A DNA stretch of 64,000 bases from Melittangium boletus DSM 14713. GTDB taxonomy: Bacteria; Myxococcota; Myxococcia; Myxococcales; Myxococcaceae. Below, one piece after another: positions 46,327 through 55,630 of this stretch. A program made the translations under genes and the position numbers. Location: NCBI RefSeq assembly GCF_002305855.1, contig NZ_CP022163.1:558292-622291 (forward strand), in the 5' to 3' direction. Within the stretch, counting starts at the first letter, position 1; each line of letters starts with the position of its first letter. The notes under the pieces were generated by a model that saw nothing but the letters and a program-made list of their open reading frames with translations, had not been told where the DNA came from and made no database searches.

Positions 46327-46510
46327 GTCAGGGAATGGAGAGACGCCCGAGGCAATCTGCCCCTGGAAGAACCAGGTGCCTCGGCCGTCACCCCCGCCCA
46401 GGAAGTACACGCTGACGGCGTTGGTGGACGGGTTGGCGAGGATGTAGTCGGCGTTGCCATCGCCAGTGAAGTCCACCAACGAGACCTGGGCGAGCGGTGT
46501 CCACGTATTA
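46327..46510 (-). pseudogene. FG-GAP/VCBS repeat fragment
   Basis: The minus frame encodes VSLVDFTGDGNADYILANPS followed by VSVYFLGGGDGRGTWFF, a single FG-GAP/VCBS blade (DFTGDGNAD). The same frame has stops shortly upstream, so this is a remnant of a larger secreted protein. The remaining 46511-46923 holds no clear gene. Confidence 0.5.
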
Positions 46511-46923
46511 CATCGCGGCCGAGGTGAAGTTCGCCTACGGCGGGATGATGATGGTGGTGGAGCCGGAGGACTGGAGCAGGCAGCAAGCACAGTCCGCGGA
46601 ACAGTTGAGTGAAGCCCTCCCGTGTCCAATCCCAGTCCCTCCACGGCAGCATCGCCGCTCTCCGCCGGAGGAGAGGCCGAAAGAGCGGGCCGCGCTCGCT
46701 CCCCGGAGGTGCGTACTCGTGGGCAAGTGCGGGAGAGCCACGGAATCAGGGCAGGCACAGGAGCCAGGTGCTGGCGTACCTGGGCTTGACCCCGGCGGCC
46801 TGACGGCGAAGGAGCGCTCCCGGGCCCTCTCCTCGCGGCGAGAAGTTCTGATCGTCAGCCTTGTTTCGAAAGGGGCGGGTGCAATAGTCTCCGCGCGCCT
46901 GCATCCTCGGAGGGGTTGTCCAC

Positions 46924-47685
46924 ATGAAATTGCTGAGCCAACTTGTCGCCCTTGCGCTGTGCCTCGTAACCACCCTTGGCGAGGCTCGGACGTTCGAGGA
47001 GATCAAGAAGGACGGCAAGATTATCGTCGCCTCCGAAGGCGGTTTTCCTCCCTTCAACTTCTTCCAGGGCCCGAAGCTCACGGGCTTCGAGATCGAGCTC
47101 GCGGAGGCGCTGGCCAAGAAGATGGGTGTGCAGATCGAGTGGCGCGCCCTCGCGTTCGATGCGCTCCTCGCCGGCCTGCGCCAGGATCGCTGGGATATGG
47201 TGATCGCGTCGTTTGGCGTCACTCCCGTGCGTGCCAAGGCCGTCTCCTTCACCAATCCCCACTACTGTTCGGGCGGGGTGATCGTCGCGAAGAACCCGGC
47301 CATCCGAAAGGCGGATGATCTCGCCGACAAGGTGGTGGCGGTGCAGACGGGCACCACCTATCTGGAGAACGTCCAGAAGCTCGCGAAGGTGAAGGAGGTG
47401 AAGAACTTCCCGAAGGATACCGACGCGCGCGCCGCGCTCGTCAGTGGTCGCGTGGATGCGTGGGTGACGGACAAGTTCGTCGCCAAGGCCGCCCTGGAGG
47501 CGGCCCCCTCCGCGGGCCTGACGATTGGCGACTTCGTGTTCGTCGAGCACATCGCCCCCGCGGTGAAGAAGGGCAACACCTCGCTCGTGGAGGCCATCAA
47601 CAAGGCCCTCCAGGAAGTCATGGCCGACGGCACGTACGAGGCGCTCTCCAAGAAGTACTTCAACGAAGACATCCGCTGCCGGTGA
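46924..47685 (+). CDS. Polar amino-acid ABC transporter, substrate-binding protein
   Basis: The 253-residue periplasmic protein has a signal peptide (MKLLSQLVALALCLVTTLGEA) and the SBP_bac_3 fold: IIVASEGGFPPFNFF, GFEIELAEALAKKMGV, DGLL-like ALLAGLRQDRWDMVIASFGVTPVRAKAVSFT, and the C-terminal ALQEVMADGTYEALSKKYF. It should bind a polar amino acid. It is the first gene of an importer operon with a permease, an ATPase and an outer-membrane porin. Confidence 0.93.
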   Translation: MKLLSQLVALALCLVTTLGEARTFEEIKKDGKIIVASEGGFPPFNFFQGPKLTGFEIELAEALAKKMGVQIEWRALAFDALLAGLRQDRWDMVIASFGVTPVRAKAVSFTNPHYCSGGVIVAKNPAIRKADDLADKVVAVQTGTTYLENVQKLAKVKEVKNFPKDTDARAALVSGRVDAWVTDKFVAKAALEAAPSAGLTIGDFVFVEHIAPAVKKGNTSLVEAINKALQEVMADGTYEALSKKYFNEDIRCR

Positions 47686-47725
47686 GCACTCGCCGCGACG
47701 ACATCACTCCGCGCCGGACGCCTCA

Positions 47726-48511
47726 ATGAACAGTCTTCTCTCCGTCTGGCCCCAGGCATGGACGCGTCAGCAACGCAGCAGCGCCACCATTGTCCTGGCG
47801 GTCGTCGTCCTGGCGGCGTTCTTGTGGCTCCTCGCCATCCCCCTCGCGCTGGTACCCGAGCCCATCGGCCCCGCCGCTCAGGAGTTCGCGGAAGGCGCGC
47901 GCGTCACCGTGCAGCTGACGCTCGTCTCGGGGCTGGTCGGCGTCGTGCTCGGCGTGCTCGCCGCCCTGGCGAAGCTGGCGCCCTTCCCGCCCCTGCGCTG
48001 GGTGGCCGGGCTCTACATCTGGGTGATCCGCGGCACACCTCTGCTCGTGCAGGTGCTGTTCGTGTTCCTCGCCCTGCCGATGCTCATCCCCGGAGTCCAG
48101 CTCTCGGACTTCAACTCGGCGGCCGCGGCGCTCGCGGTGAACGTGGGGGCCTACAACGCCGAGGCGCTCCGGGCCGGCATCCTCGCGGTTCCCAAGGGGC
48201 AGAGCGAGGCGGCCCGGTCCTTGGGCCTGTCGCCCGCGCAGACCTTCCTCCACATCGTGTTCCCGCAGAGCTTCAAGATCGCGCTGCCTCCCCTGGTGAA
48301 CAACCTGGTGGCGCTGCTCAAGGACTCCTCCCTGGCGTATGTCATCGGTGTCGTCGAGCTGTCCAACATCGGCAACCGGGTGCAGGCCGCCACGTTCCAG
48401 CCCGTGCCGGTGTTCATCGCGACGGCGTGCATCTACCTCTTCCTCACGACCGTGCTGACCCAGATCTCGGGTGCCATCGAACAGCGGCTCGACGTCGAGC
48501 AGCGGACCTGA
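47726..48511 (+). CDS. Amino-acid ABC transporter permease
   Basis: The 261-residue HisM/GlnP-type inner-membrane protein has about five to six hydrophobic segments. The motif AEALRAGILAVPKGQSEAARSLGLSPAQTFLHIVFPQ is the EAA loop that contacts the ATPase. It starts 40 bp after the binding-protein gene. Confidence 0.93.
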   Translation: MNSLLSVWPQAWTRQQRSSATIVLAVVVLAAFLWLLAIPLALVPEPIGPAAQEFAEGARVTVQLTLVSGLVGVVLGVLAALAKLAPFPPLRWVAGLYIWVIRGTPLLVQVLFVFLALPMLIPGVQLSDFNSAAAALAVNVGAYNAEALRAGILAVPKGQSEAARSLGLSPAQTFLHIVFPQSFKIALPPLVNNLVALLKDSSLAYVIGVVELSNIGNRVQAATFQPVPVFIATACIYLFLTTVLTQISGAIEQRLDVEQRT

Positions 48512-48520
48512 GGCCCACGC

Positions 48521-49297
48521 ATGAACATGCCGCTCGCCCAGCCTCCCCCCACCGCCTCGCGACAAACGCCGCTCATCACCGTGGAGGGCGTGAACAAACA
48601 CTTCGGCGCCGCGCATGTCCTGCGCGATGTCTCCACGCGCTTCCACGAGGGCGAGGTCGCCGTCATCATCGGTGCCTCCGGCTCCGGGAAGTCGACGTTC
48701 CTGCGCACGCTCAACCGGCTCGAGAAGCACGACTCCGGACGAATCGTGGTGAATGGCATCGAGCTGAATGACAGCGTGAAGAACCTCGATGCGATCCGCC
48801 GCGAGGTGGGCATGGTGTTCCAGCAGTTCAACCTGTTCCCGCACCTCACCGTGCTCGAGAACATCACGATCGCGCCACGCCGCGTCCGCAAGACTCCACG
48901 CCAGGACGCCCAGCGCGCGGCGCTCGAGCTGCTCGCCCGCGTGGGCATGAAGGATCACGCGAACAAATACCCGCACCAGCTCTCGGGCGGTCAGCAGCAG
49001 CGTGTGGCCATCGCGCGCTCGTTGGCGATGCAACCGAAAATCCTGCTCTTCGACGAGCCGACCAGCGCCCTCGACCCCGAGATGATCAACGAGGTGCTGG
49101 ACGTGATGAAGGACATCGCCCGCTCGGGCATGACGATGATCGTCGTCACGCACGAGATGCGTTTCGCCCGTGACGTCGGTGATCGGATCCTGTTCTTCGA
49201 TCAGGGCCGCCTGCTTCAGGAGGCGCCTCCCGACGAGTTCTTTGACAGACAACAAAACGAGCGGATCCGGGGCTTCCTGGGACAGCTCGCGCATTAA
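48521..49297 (+). CDS. Amino-acid ABC transporter ATP-binding protein
   Basis: The 258-residue GlnQ/HisP-type ATPase has the Walker A GASGSGKST, Q-loop VFQQFNLFPHLTV, signature LSGGQQQRVAIAR, Walker B LLFDEPTSALDPE and switch His in VTHEM. It starts 9 bp after the permease gene and powers uptake of the substrate bound by the first gene's product. Confidence 0.95.
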   Translation: MNMPLAQPPPTASRQTPLITVEGVNKHFGAAHVLRDVSTRFHEGEVAVIIGASGSGKSTFLRTLNRLEKHDSGRIVVNGIELNDSVKNLDAIRREVGMVFQQFNLFPHLTVLENITIAPRRVRKTPRQDAQRAALELLARVGMKDHANKYPHQLSGGQQQRVAIARSLAMQPKILLFDEPTSALDPEMINEVLDVMKDIARSGMTMIVVTHEMRFARDVGDRILFFDQGRLLQEAPPDEFFDRQQNERIRGFLGQLAH

Positions 49298-49342
49298 CAG
49301 CGCAGACAGCGCGGCCATATTGGCTCCGAGGAGATAAAAGTC

Positions 49343-50770
49343 ATGATGCGTAGGATGTTCGGAGGGTTCTCCACCGCGGTCCTGCTGTTGGGCTCCACCG
49401 CCCCAGCCGCCGAGCAGGCACAGCAAGACCCACCGCCATCGGACGTCGAGGCACTGCGCCAGGAGATGAAGCGGCTTCGCGAGGAGTTGGACGCCCTCAA
49501 GGCGGCACGGCCCGAGGCCCCCTCCGAGACCACCACGCAGGAGCGGCTCGACGCCGTCGAGGTGAAACAAGAGGACGCGGTCGTCACGGGTGACATCCCC
49601 GGCTCCTTCCGCGTGCCCGGCACGGACATCTCGATGCGGTTCTACGGCTGGGCGGAGCTGAACTGGATTCACGACTTCCAGGGCGACAGCACCGACATCG
49701 ACTACGCGACGTTCTCCCCGTATCTGCCGCTCGAAGGCACGCCCGGGGGGAACCGCAAGAACCGTGACTTCATCCACGCCCGCACGTCACGGGTGGGGCT
49801 CGAGTCGGGCATGCCCACCCGCTTTGGCGTCCTCGGGGTGAAGATCGAAGGAGACTTCAGCAACGAGCCACGCACCGGCGACACCGCGCAGTACGGCTCT
49901 CCCCGCAACGTCATCACGCAGCTGCTGACGAACAGCTACGGCTTCCGCCTGCGTCATGCGTACGGCCAGTTCGGCGGACTGCTCATCGGTCAGACCTGGT
50001 CCACCTTCATGGACGTGAACAACTACCCCGAGACCGTGGACTTCAACGGCCCCGTGGGCGCGACCATCATCCGCCAACCGCAGATCCGCTACTCCTACGT
50101 CACCCAGTCGTTGGGCACCTTCACCGCCGCGCTCGAGAACTCGTCGAGCTATGTGCTCAGTGAGGAGGGCGCCGTGATGGCTTCGAGCCTGTCCCGCATG
50201 CCCGACTTCATCGTGCGCTGGGACAAGGGCTTCCAGTGGGGTGCGCTGAGCGCGCGCGCCATGACGCAGGAGTTCCGCGTCAATGATGGCGAGGAGGTGG
50301 ACGCGCTCCGGCGAGGTTGGGGCGCCGCGGTCAGCGGGCTCGTGAAGGTCCGCGGCAGCGACATTCTCACCTTCGGCGTGACAGGGGGTAAGGGCGTGGG
50401 GCGCTACCTCAACTACTCCGAGGGCGCCCTCTACGAGCCGGAAGCCAATCGGCTCCGGCTTGAGAAGGCCATCGGCATCCTCGTCGGCTACCAGTTCAAG
50501 CCCACCGACTGGCTGCGCTTCAATGTGGTCTATGGCATGTCGCGCCACCTCGACGACGATTTCACCGAGCTCGCCACGTCGACCGGGATCGACAGTGGCC
50601 GCTTCGGCATCAACCGCTTCGTCCATCAGGCCAACTTCGGCCCCATCTTCACGCCGATGAAGAACGTCGACCTGGGGCTCGAGGCGAGCCTGGCCGAACG
50701 CGAGACGCTCGCCGGGGAGAAGGGCTACATGACGCGTCTGAACTTCATGGCCCGGTACTACATCAACTGA
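49343..50770 (+). CDS. DcaP-like outer-membrane porin
   Basis: The 475-residue protein has a signal peptide and then a coiled coil (VEALRQEMKRLREELDALKAA) as in trimeric DcaP-type porins. A beta-barrel follows, with typical strands such as GSFRVPGTDISMRFYGWAELNWIHDF and C-terminal MTRLNFMARYYIN. DcaP-type channels take up dicarboxylates and related small anions in the families studied. It follows the ABC ATPase by 45 bp, so it may be the outer-membrane step of the same import route (inference). Confidence 0.87.
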   Translation: MMRRMFGGFSTAVLLLGSTAPAAEQAQQDPPPSDVEALRQEMKRLREELDALKAARPEAPSETTTQERLDAVEVKQEDAVVTGDIPGSFRVPGTDISMRFYGWAELNWIHDFQGDSTDIDYATFSPYLPLEGTPGGNRKNRDFIHARTSRVGLESGMPTRFGVLGVKIEGDFSNEPRTGDTAQYGSPRNVITQLLTNSYGFRLRHAYGQFGGLLIGQTWSTFMDVNNYPETVDFNGPVGATIIRQPQIRYSYVTQSLGTFTAALENSSSYVLSEEGAVMASSLSRMPDFIVRWDKGFQWGALSARAMTQEFRVNDGEEVDALRRGWGAAVSGLVKVRGSDILTFGVTGGKGVGRYLNYSEGALYEPEANRLRLEKAIGILVGYQFKPTDWLRFNVVYGMSRHLDDDFTELATSTGIDSGRFGINRFVHQANFGPIFTPMKNVDLGLEASLAERETLAGEKGYMTRLNFMARYYIN

Positions 50771-50788
50771 GCGACATGCGCCGGCCTT

Positions 50789-50814
50789 GGCGGCGGGCCG
50801 ATGGGCCCGCCGCC
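50789..50814. terminator. Strong hairpin between convergent genes
   Basis: GGCGGCGGGCC (50789-50799) and GGCCCGCCGCC (50804-50814) pair perfectly around a 4-nt loop. The hairpin lies between the convergent porin and sugar-binding-protein genes and is a likely bidirectional terminator. Confidence 0.65.
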
Positions 50815-50890
50815 CTCGTCCGAGGGCCGCGGGCGGGGAGGTGGGGCGCATGTCCTTCCGCCGCGCCGCGCGAAGCAGCCTCGCGAGGGC

Positions 50891-52015
50891 TCAGGGGATG
50901 AGCTGCGCGCTGGCGCAGGCGCTCGCGTACGCTCCCTCGCACAGCTGCGCGGCCGTCCAGAACTTGTCGGCGAGCACCGTGCTCTTCACGTTCTCCTGGG
51001 TGACGGCCACGGGGGTCAGCAGGATGGAAGGCACGTCCTTGGTGCCATTGTTCACCTTGCCGTTGATGCGCTCGGCTGGCGGCTTCTCGCCGCGCAGCAG
51101 CGCCACGGCCACCTCGGCGGCGATCTCCGCCTCGAGCTTGATGGCCAGGTAGACCGTCATGTACTGCTCGCCCGTGAGGATGCGCTGGACGGCCGTCAGC
51201 TCCGCGTCCTGGCCCGTCACGGGGGGCAAGGGGTCGATGCCCGCGGCCTTCATCGCCGCGATGGCGCCACTGGCCATGCCGTCGTTGGCCGAGTACACGC
51301 CGATGATCTTGTCCTTGCCGAGCCGGATGATGGCCTGCTCCATCTCCTGCTGGGCCTTGTCGGGGCTCCAGTCCGGGGTGTCGTACTCGGCGCCCACCGT
51401 GAGGCCGCTGCCATCGATGATGCCGTGGGCGCCGGACTTGTAGTACCGGGAGCTGTCGTCGGTGGGCGCGCCGTGGAGCATCACGATGGAGCCCTGCGTC
51501 TTGCCATCCGCCTTGAGCTTGTCCACCAGGGCCTGGCCCTGCAACCTGCCCACCTGCTCGTTGTCGAAGGAGACGTAGTAGTCCACGTCCGCGTTGAGGA
51601 TGAGGCGCTCGTAGCTGAGCACCGCCACCTTCGACTGGCGGGCGCGCGCGACGATCGCCGCCGCGGAGCCGGAGTCCACTGGATCCAGCACGAGGACCTT
51701 GGCGCCGTTGACCAGGGCGGCTTCGGCCTGATCCTGCTGCTTGGCGACGCTCTGGTCGGCATTGCTGTAGAGCACCTCGCAGTCAGGGCACAGCTCCTTC
51801 ACGCGGCGCTCGAAATGCGGCCGGTCATGGCTCTCGTAGCGCGCTGTCTTGGATTCCGGCAGCAACAGGGCGATCTTCCCGCCCGAGGGGGCCTTGGCCG
51901 GAGCCATGGCGCCTGGAGCCTCGGGCTGATCGCGCTTGCATCCGTGAGCCGCGAGCAGCAGTGCGGCGAGCAGTCCCGCGGTGCGGCGGGCGGACAGGGA
52001 GGAGGCTGGGTTCAT
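50891..52015 (-). CDS. Xylose-type sugar ABC transporter binding lipoprotein
   Basis: The 374-residue protein has a lipobox-like signal (LLLAAHGC) and the PBP1/ribose-xylose-binding fold: KIALLLPESKTARYESHDRPHFERRV, SNADQSVAKQQDQAEAALVNGAKVLVLDPVD, and VGVYSANDGMASGAIAAMKAAGIDPLPPVTGQDAELTAVQRI. It is most like XylF. No permease or ATPase gene follows, so its partner complex lies elsewhere. A minus frame running upstream past 52015 is an antisense extension without motif support. Confidence 0.9.
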   Translation of the reverse strand: MNPASSLSARRTAGLLAALLLAAHGCKRDQPEAPGAMAPAKAPSGGKIALLLPESKTARYESHDRPHFERRVKELCPDCEVLYSNADQSVAKQQDQAEAALVNGAKVLVLDPVDSGSAAAIVARARQSKVAVLSYERLILNADVDYYVSFDNEQVGRLQGQALVDKLKADGKTQGSIVMLHGAPTDDSSRYYKSGAHGIIDGSGLTVGAEYDTPDWSPDKAQQEMEQAIIRLGKDKIIGVYSANDGMASGAIAAMKAAGIDPLPPVTGQDAELTAVQRILTGEQYMTVYLAIKLEAEIAAEVAVALLRGEKPPAERINGKVNNGTKDVPSILLTPVAVTQENVKSTVLADKFWTAAQLCEGAYASACASAQLIP

Positions 52016-52276
52016 GAGTGGGTGTCTTGGAGTGGGGGTAGACCGGTCAGTCCGCCCGGAGGTTACACGTCTATCGAGGGCAAGACGGAGTACACCGAGG
52101 GCGGCGCCGTGCAGGTGTCCACTCTGGCCGCGGCGTCTCCCCGGGAAGAACCCCTTTTCTCCACCTTGGAAGCCTGCTTCTCCGACTGAACGGGTGGATG
52201 CCATACACGGGGTTCTTGTGAACCCACGGGCCCGGCACGCTCCTTGAACTTCCCTTGGGCAAGAGGGGGGAGTTCC

Positions 52277-54025
52277 ATGCGTGTCATTCCGTGGACGGTA
52301 GTGGTCGTGTGTCTGCTCGGCGCCTGTACTCCAACGGGGAGCACCTCGCGAGAACCCGAGGCGCCGCCTCCCGCTCCAGCGTCGCCCTCGGCGCCGGAGC
52401 CGAGCGGGCCCGAGCAGGAGATTCCCCCGCCGCCGCCGTGGACGCCCGCTTGGACCGAGCTGCAGTCGCAGGTGGAGAACTTCGAGCTCACCTTCGACGA
52501 GACCACGTGGCAGCTCATCAACGAGCCGAGCACCTCGGAGGACTACGCGCCCGGTCGTTTCAAGGCGCGGGGGGTGGAGTACGAGGTGGGGATGCGCCTG
52601 CGCGGCGATCAGGCCTTCTTCCACCCGAAGAAGAGCTGGAAGGTGGAGCTGCCCGAGGGGCAGGAGCTCGATGGGGCCCGCCACCTCAACTTCCTCGCCG
52701 AGTGGCTCGACGCGGGCCTGCTCACGGACGCCTTCGCCTATGAGCTGATGAACGTGGGAGGCTCCCACGTGCCACGGGCGCGCTACGTCACCCTCACGGT
52801 GAACGGCAGGTTCGAGGGCATCTTCATGCTGGTGGAGCAGGTCGACACATCCTTCCTGAAGGCGCACGACCTGTCCTCCGACTCGAGCATCTACCGGTGC
52901 GGCGGCAGGGACTGCGAGCTGAAGATCACCCCGAAGGCGCACTACCAGGCCCCCTGGGAGAAGAAGACCCAGGAGGAGCAGCCCTGGGATGACCTGAATG
53001 AGTTCCTCTGGAAGATCTCTCGCACCCCCGAGCACGAGTTCGAGGCTTTCCTCCGCCAGAACCTCGATCTGGAAGCGTACCTGCGCTACCTGGCCGTTGG
53101 CGCGCTGATCAGCATCAGCGGGATCGACGACTCGGGCAGCTACCTGGTGCGCGATCCGGAGCAGGGCCGGTGGCTCTACGTACCCTGGGATCTGAACAAC
53201 AGCATGTTGCTGTACTACCACTACGAGCCGGTCGGCACGGACCCGAACGTGAAGCTGCCCCTGCCCGCCTTCACCGCCTACGACACGCGGCAGGAGCGCA
53301 TCTACCAGTACAAGGAGGAGAAGTACGGGGGGGCGCACCTGCCCTTCAGCGCCCTGAACCAGCGCATCTGGGATCGTCCCGCCCTGCGCGAGCAGGTGCT
53401 CGATCACATCGAAACGCTGATGGCCACCGTCTTCACCGAGGAGGCCACGACCCAGCGCATCGATGGCGAGCACGCGCTCATCCGCGACCTGCTGCCGAGG
53501 GATCCCTATGTCGTGCTCCCGGCGGCGCGGTATGCCCCTGAGTTCCTCAAGCGGTACGTCACGCGCCGGCGAGCCTTCATCCAGCAGCAGCTCCCCCTGG
53601 AGCGTCACCGAGGCGAGGGCGGAGTGGTCATCAACGGCTTTGGCATCCTTCCGGGCTCGGCGGTCGACGCCCAGGGCCGCGCGGCGGGCTACATTGAGCT
53701 CTACAATCGCGAGGACACACCCGTGACGGTGGGGGGGATGACCTTCACCGATGACCTGAGCCGCCAGTTCAAGCACCGGCTGCCCAAGAGCCTGGTGGTG
53801 CCAGCGCATGGGACGCTGCGCCTGGTGGCGGACGGCAACGCCAAGGCGGGACCGGAGCATCTGCCCTTCAAGCTCCCCACCCAAGGAGGGGAGCTGGGGC
53901 TCTTCGACGGTCAGCGGATGACAGGAGTGGTGGACCTCACCTTCCATGCGCCGCTGGCACCGGGCCAAGCCTATGGGCGCCTGCCGGATGGGGCGGAGGA
54001 CTGGGGCTGGCGCCAGGCACGGTGA
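52277..54025 (+). CDS. CotH kinase-family lipoprotein with lamin-tail-like domain
   Basis: The 582-residue protein has a lipobox LLGAC and a Pro-rich linker. A CotH-type kinase domain follows with SWKVELPEG, FLAEWLDAGLLTDAFAYELMN, RARYVTLTVNGRFEGIFMLVEQVD and the late YVPWDLNNSM. CotH proteins are atypical kinases that phosphorylate secreted proteins or, in some systems, lack activity. The C-terminal ~120 residues (GGVVINGFGILPGSAVDAQGRAAGYIELYN) resemble a lamin-tail/beta-sandwich domain. ATG 52277 has GGGGGAGTT upstream. A second CotH gene is at 61358. Confidence 0.88.
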   Translation: MRVIPWTVVVVCLLGACTPTGSTSREPEAPPPAPASPSAPEPSGPEQEIPPPPPWTPAWTELQSQVENFELTFDETTWQLINEPSTSEDYAPGRFKARGVEYEVGMRLRGDQAFFHPKKSWKVELPEGQELDGARHLNFLAEWLDAGLLTDAFAYELMNVGGSHVPRARYVTLTVNGRFEGIFMLVEQVDTSFLKAHDLSSDSSIYRCGGRDCELKITPKAHYQAPWEKKTQEEQPWDDLNEFLWKISRTPEHEFEAFLRQNLDLEAYLRYLAVGALISISGIDDSGSYLVRDPEQGRWLYVPWDLNNSMLLYYHYEPVGTDPNVKLPLPAFTAYDTRQERIYQYKEEKYGGAHLPFSALNQRIWDRPALREQVLDHIETLMATVFTEEATTQRIDGEHALIRDLLPRDPYVVLPAARYAPEFLKRYVTRRRAFIQQQLPLERHRGEGGVVINGFGILPGSAVDAQGRAAGYIELYNREDTPVTVGGMTFTDDLSRQFKHRLPKSLVVPAHGTLRLVADGNAKAGPEHLPFKLPTQGGELGLFDGQRMTGVVDLTFHAPLAPGQAYGRLPDGAEDWGWRQAR

Positions 54026-54068
54026 AGTGGAGTGGGCCGCAACGCCCGGGCGCGCGACTGGGTGGCCC

Positions 54069-55202
54069 TCAGGGCGTGAAGATGGACGCGGTGCTCTGGT
54101 AGTCGAACACCGCGCCGAACACGAGCACCTGGCCCGACTGCAGCAGGGCGGCGGTGTTGTCCTTGGCCGTGTTCGGGGCGATGCCGACCACGGTCCAGGT
54201 GTTGGTGTACGGGTCGTACACCTCGCTCTGGGCGACGCCGCCGCCCGTGACGAGCACCTGACCCGAGTAGAGCAGCGTGGCCGTGTGGCCCAGACGCGGG
54301 TGGTTCATGGGAGCGGCGGCCGTCCACTGGTCGTTGTAGGGGTCATACAGGTCCACCGTGGGGCCGCCGACCACCAGCACCGTGCCGGAGTAGAGCCGCG
54401 TCGCGGTGACGTTGTCGCCGGTGCTGTAGCCAGAACGGGAGGTGGGAATGGAGGCCACCGCCCGCCAGCTGTTGGTGTCGGGGTTGTACACGGCCACCCG
54501 CTGGGTGTTGCCGCTCACCAGGAGCACCTCGCCCGAGTACAGCAGCACCGGGGTGGACAACCTGGTGTCGTGTCCGATGTTCCCAGCGAAGCTGAACCCG
54601 CCCGTGGCCGGATCGTACAGCTCCGCGCTCGTGGCGTTCTCATGGACGTCATAGCCATACTCGTGCCGCCGGATGACCTCGCCCCCCGTCACCAGCACCT
54701 TGCCGGACTGGAGCAGCGTGGCGCGGTGCTCCCAACGGCGCATGCTCATGTTGCCCACCCCGGACCAGGTGCCCGTGTCGGGGTCATACACCTCCGCGCT
54801 GGACACCATGCCTTGGTCGTTGTTGCCTCCGACCATCAGCACCTTGCCCGAGGCGAGCTTCACGGCGGCGCCCCGGGCGCGCATCCCGGTCGTGCCGCCC
54901 GTGGACTGCCAGGTGTTGGTGAAGGGGTCATACAGCTCCGACGTGGTGGTGAAGTAGGACGAGCCGCGCGTGTGGCCGCCCGCGAAGAGCACCAGCCCCG
55001 AGTTGAGCGCGATGGGCGGCGTCGAGGCGCGCTCCACCTGCATGGGCGCGGTCGTGCTCCAGGGGCTCGTGGTCTCGGCCTGGGACAGCGTCGCGAGCGG
55101 GGCGTGCGCGCCCATCTCCTCCCGGGCGGGGCCAGCCTCTCCACAACCCAGCAGCGAGGCGGCTCCCCACATCAGACACGACCATTGCAAGACATTCTTC
55201 AT
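54069..55202 (-). CDS. Kelch-repeat lipoprotein
   Basis: The 377-residue protein has the lipobox LLGC and about six Kelch-type blades. Each has a diagnostic pattern such as SAEVYDPDTGTWSGVGNMSMRRWEHRATLLQSGKVLVTGGE or GHTATLLYSGQVLVTGG. It should be a beta-propeller on the outer surface or in the periplasm, with a binding role. I took ATG 55202 (MKNVLQWSCLMWG) because it begins the lipoprotein signal. It is convergent with the CotH gene (43 bp). Confidence 0.88.
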   Translation of the reverse strand: MKNVLQWSCLMWGAASLLGCGEAGPAREEMGAHAPLATLSQAETTSPWSTTAPMQVERASTPPIALNSGLVLFAGGHTRGSSYFTTTSELYDPFTNTWQSTGGTTGMRARGAAVKLASGKVLMVGGNNDQGMVSSAEVYDPDTGTWSGVGNMSMRRWEHRATLLQSGKVLVTGGEVIRRHEYGYDVHENATSAELYDPATGGFSFAGNIGHDTRLSTPVLLYSGEVLLVSGNTQRVAVYNPDTNSWRAVASIPTSRSGYSTGDNVTATRLYSGTVLVVGGPTVDLYDPYNDQWTAAAPMNHPRLGHTATLLYSGQVLVTGGGVAQSEVYDPYTNTWTVVGIAPNTAKDNTAALLQSGQVLVFGAVFDYQSTASIFTP

Positions 55203-55399
55203 GAGGCCTCTCAAGAAATGACAATCGGGGAGAGAAAGCTTGTCATCACCGAGGGTGATGATGGCACGGGTGTAATATTCCTATGTGCACCAAAAATCAA
55301 GGACGATCCGGGAAATTCCGGTTGGCGCATCGCGTTGCCCTGGAGCGTCTGGAGTCAGCCTTCCCAGGCTCTTGGAACGGCGAAGCCTCCTCGGTATTC

Positions 55400-55560
55400 A
55401 ATTCAGGTGCTGGACGTGGCGCGTGATGCCGGCGGACGGCGGGTGGCCCTGCTCGGCCAGGGCTACATCCCCGCGCAGGACTTCCATGTGCTCTCGCCGG
55501 GAGGGGACACGGCGCCGTGGTTCTCCCTCGACGGAGACACGGTGGACACGCCTGGTAGGC
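55400..55560 (+). pseudogene. Fragment of a protein of unknown family
   Basis: The plus frame contains the stretch SIQVLDVARDAGGRRVALLG followed by QGYIPAQDFHVLSPGGD. Together they look coding, but the beginning of the gene is missing and the end turns into low-complexity Arg. The rest of 55203-55630 (upstream of the next gene) shows no other feature. The fragment is probably a remnant. Confidence 0.35.
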
Positions 55561-55630
55561 GACGGCGCCCTAGAATAATCGCGCATACGCTTCGTCCTAC
55601 CCGCGTCTCACTTGCGAGGAGGTTGCCTTC

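Noticed and set aside
52016-53968. Minus-strand extension of the sugar-binding-protein frame past its ATG.
   Set aside because: It is antisense to the CotH gene and lacks domain pattern. ATG 52015 begins the lipoprotein signal.
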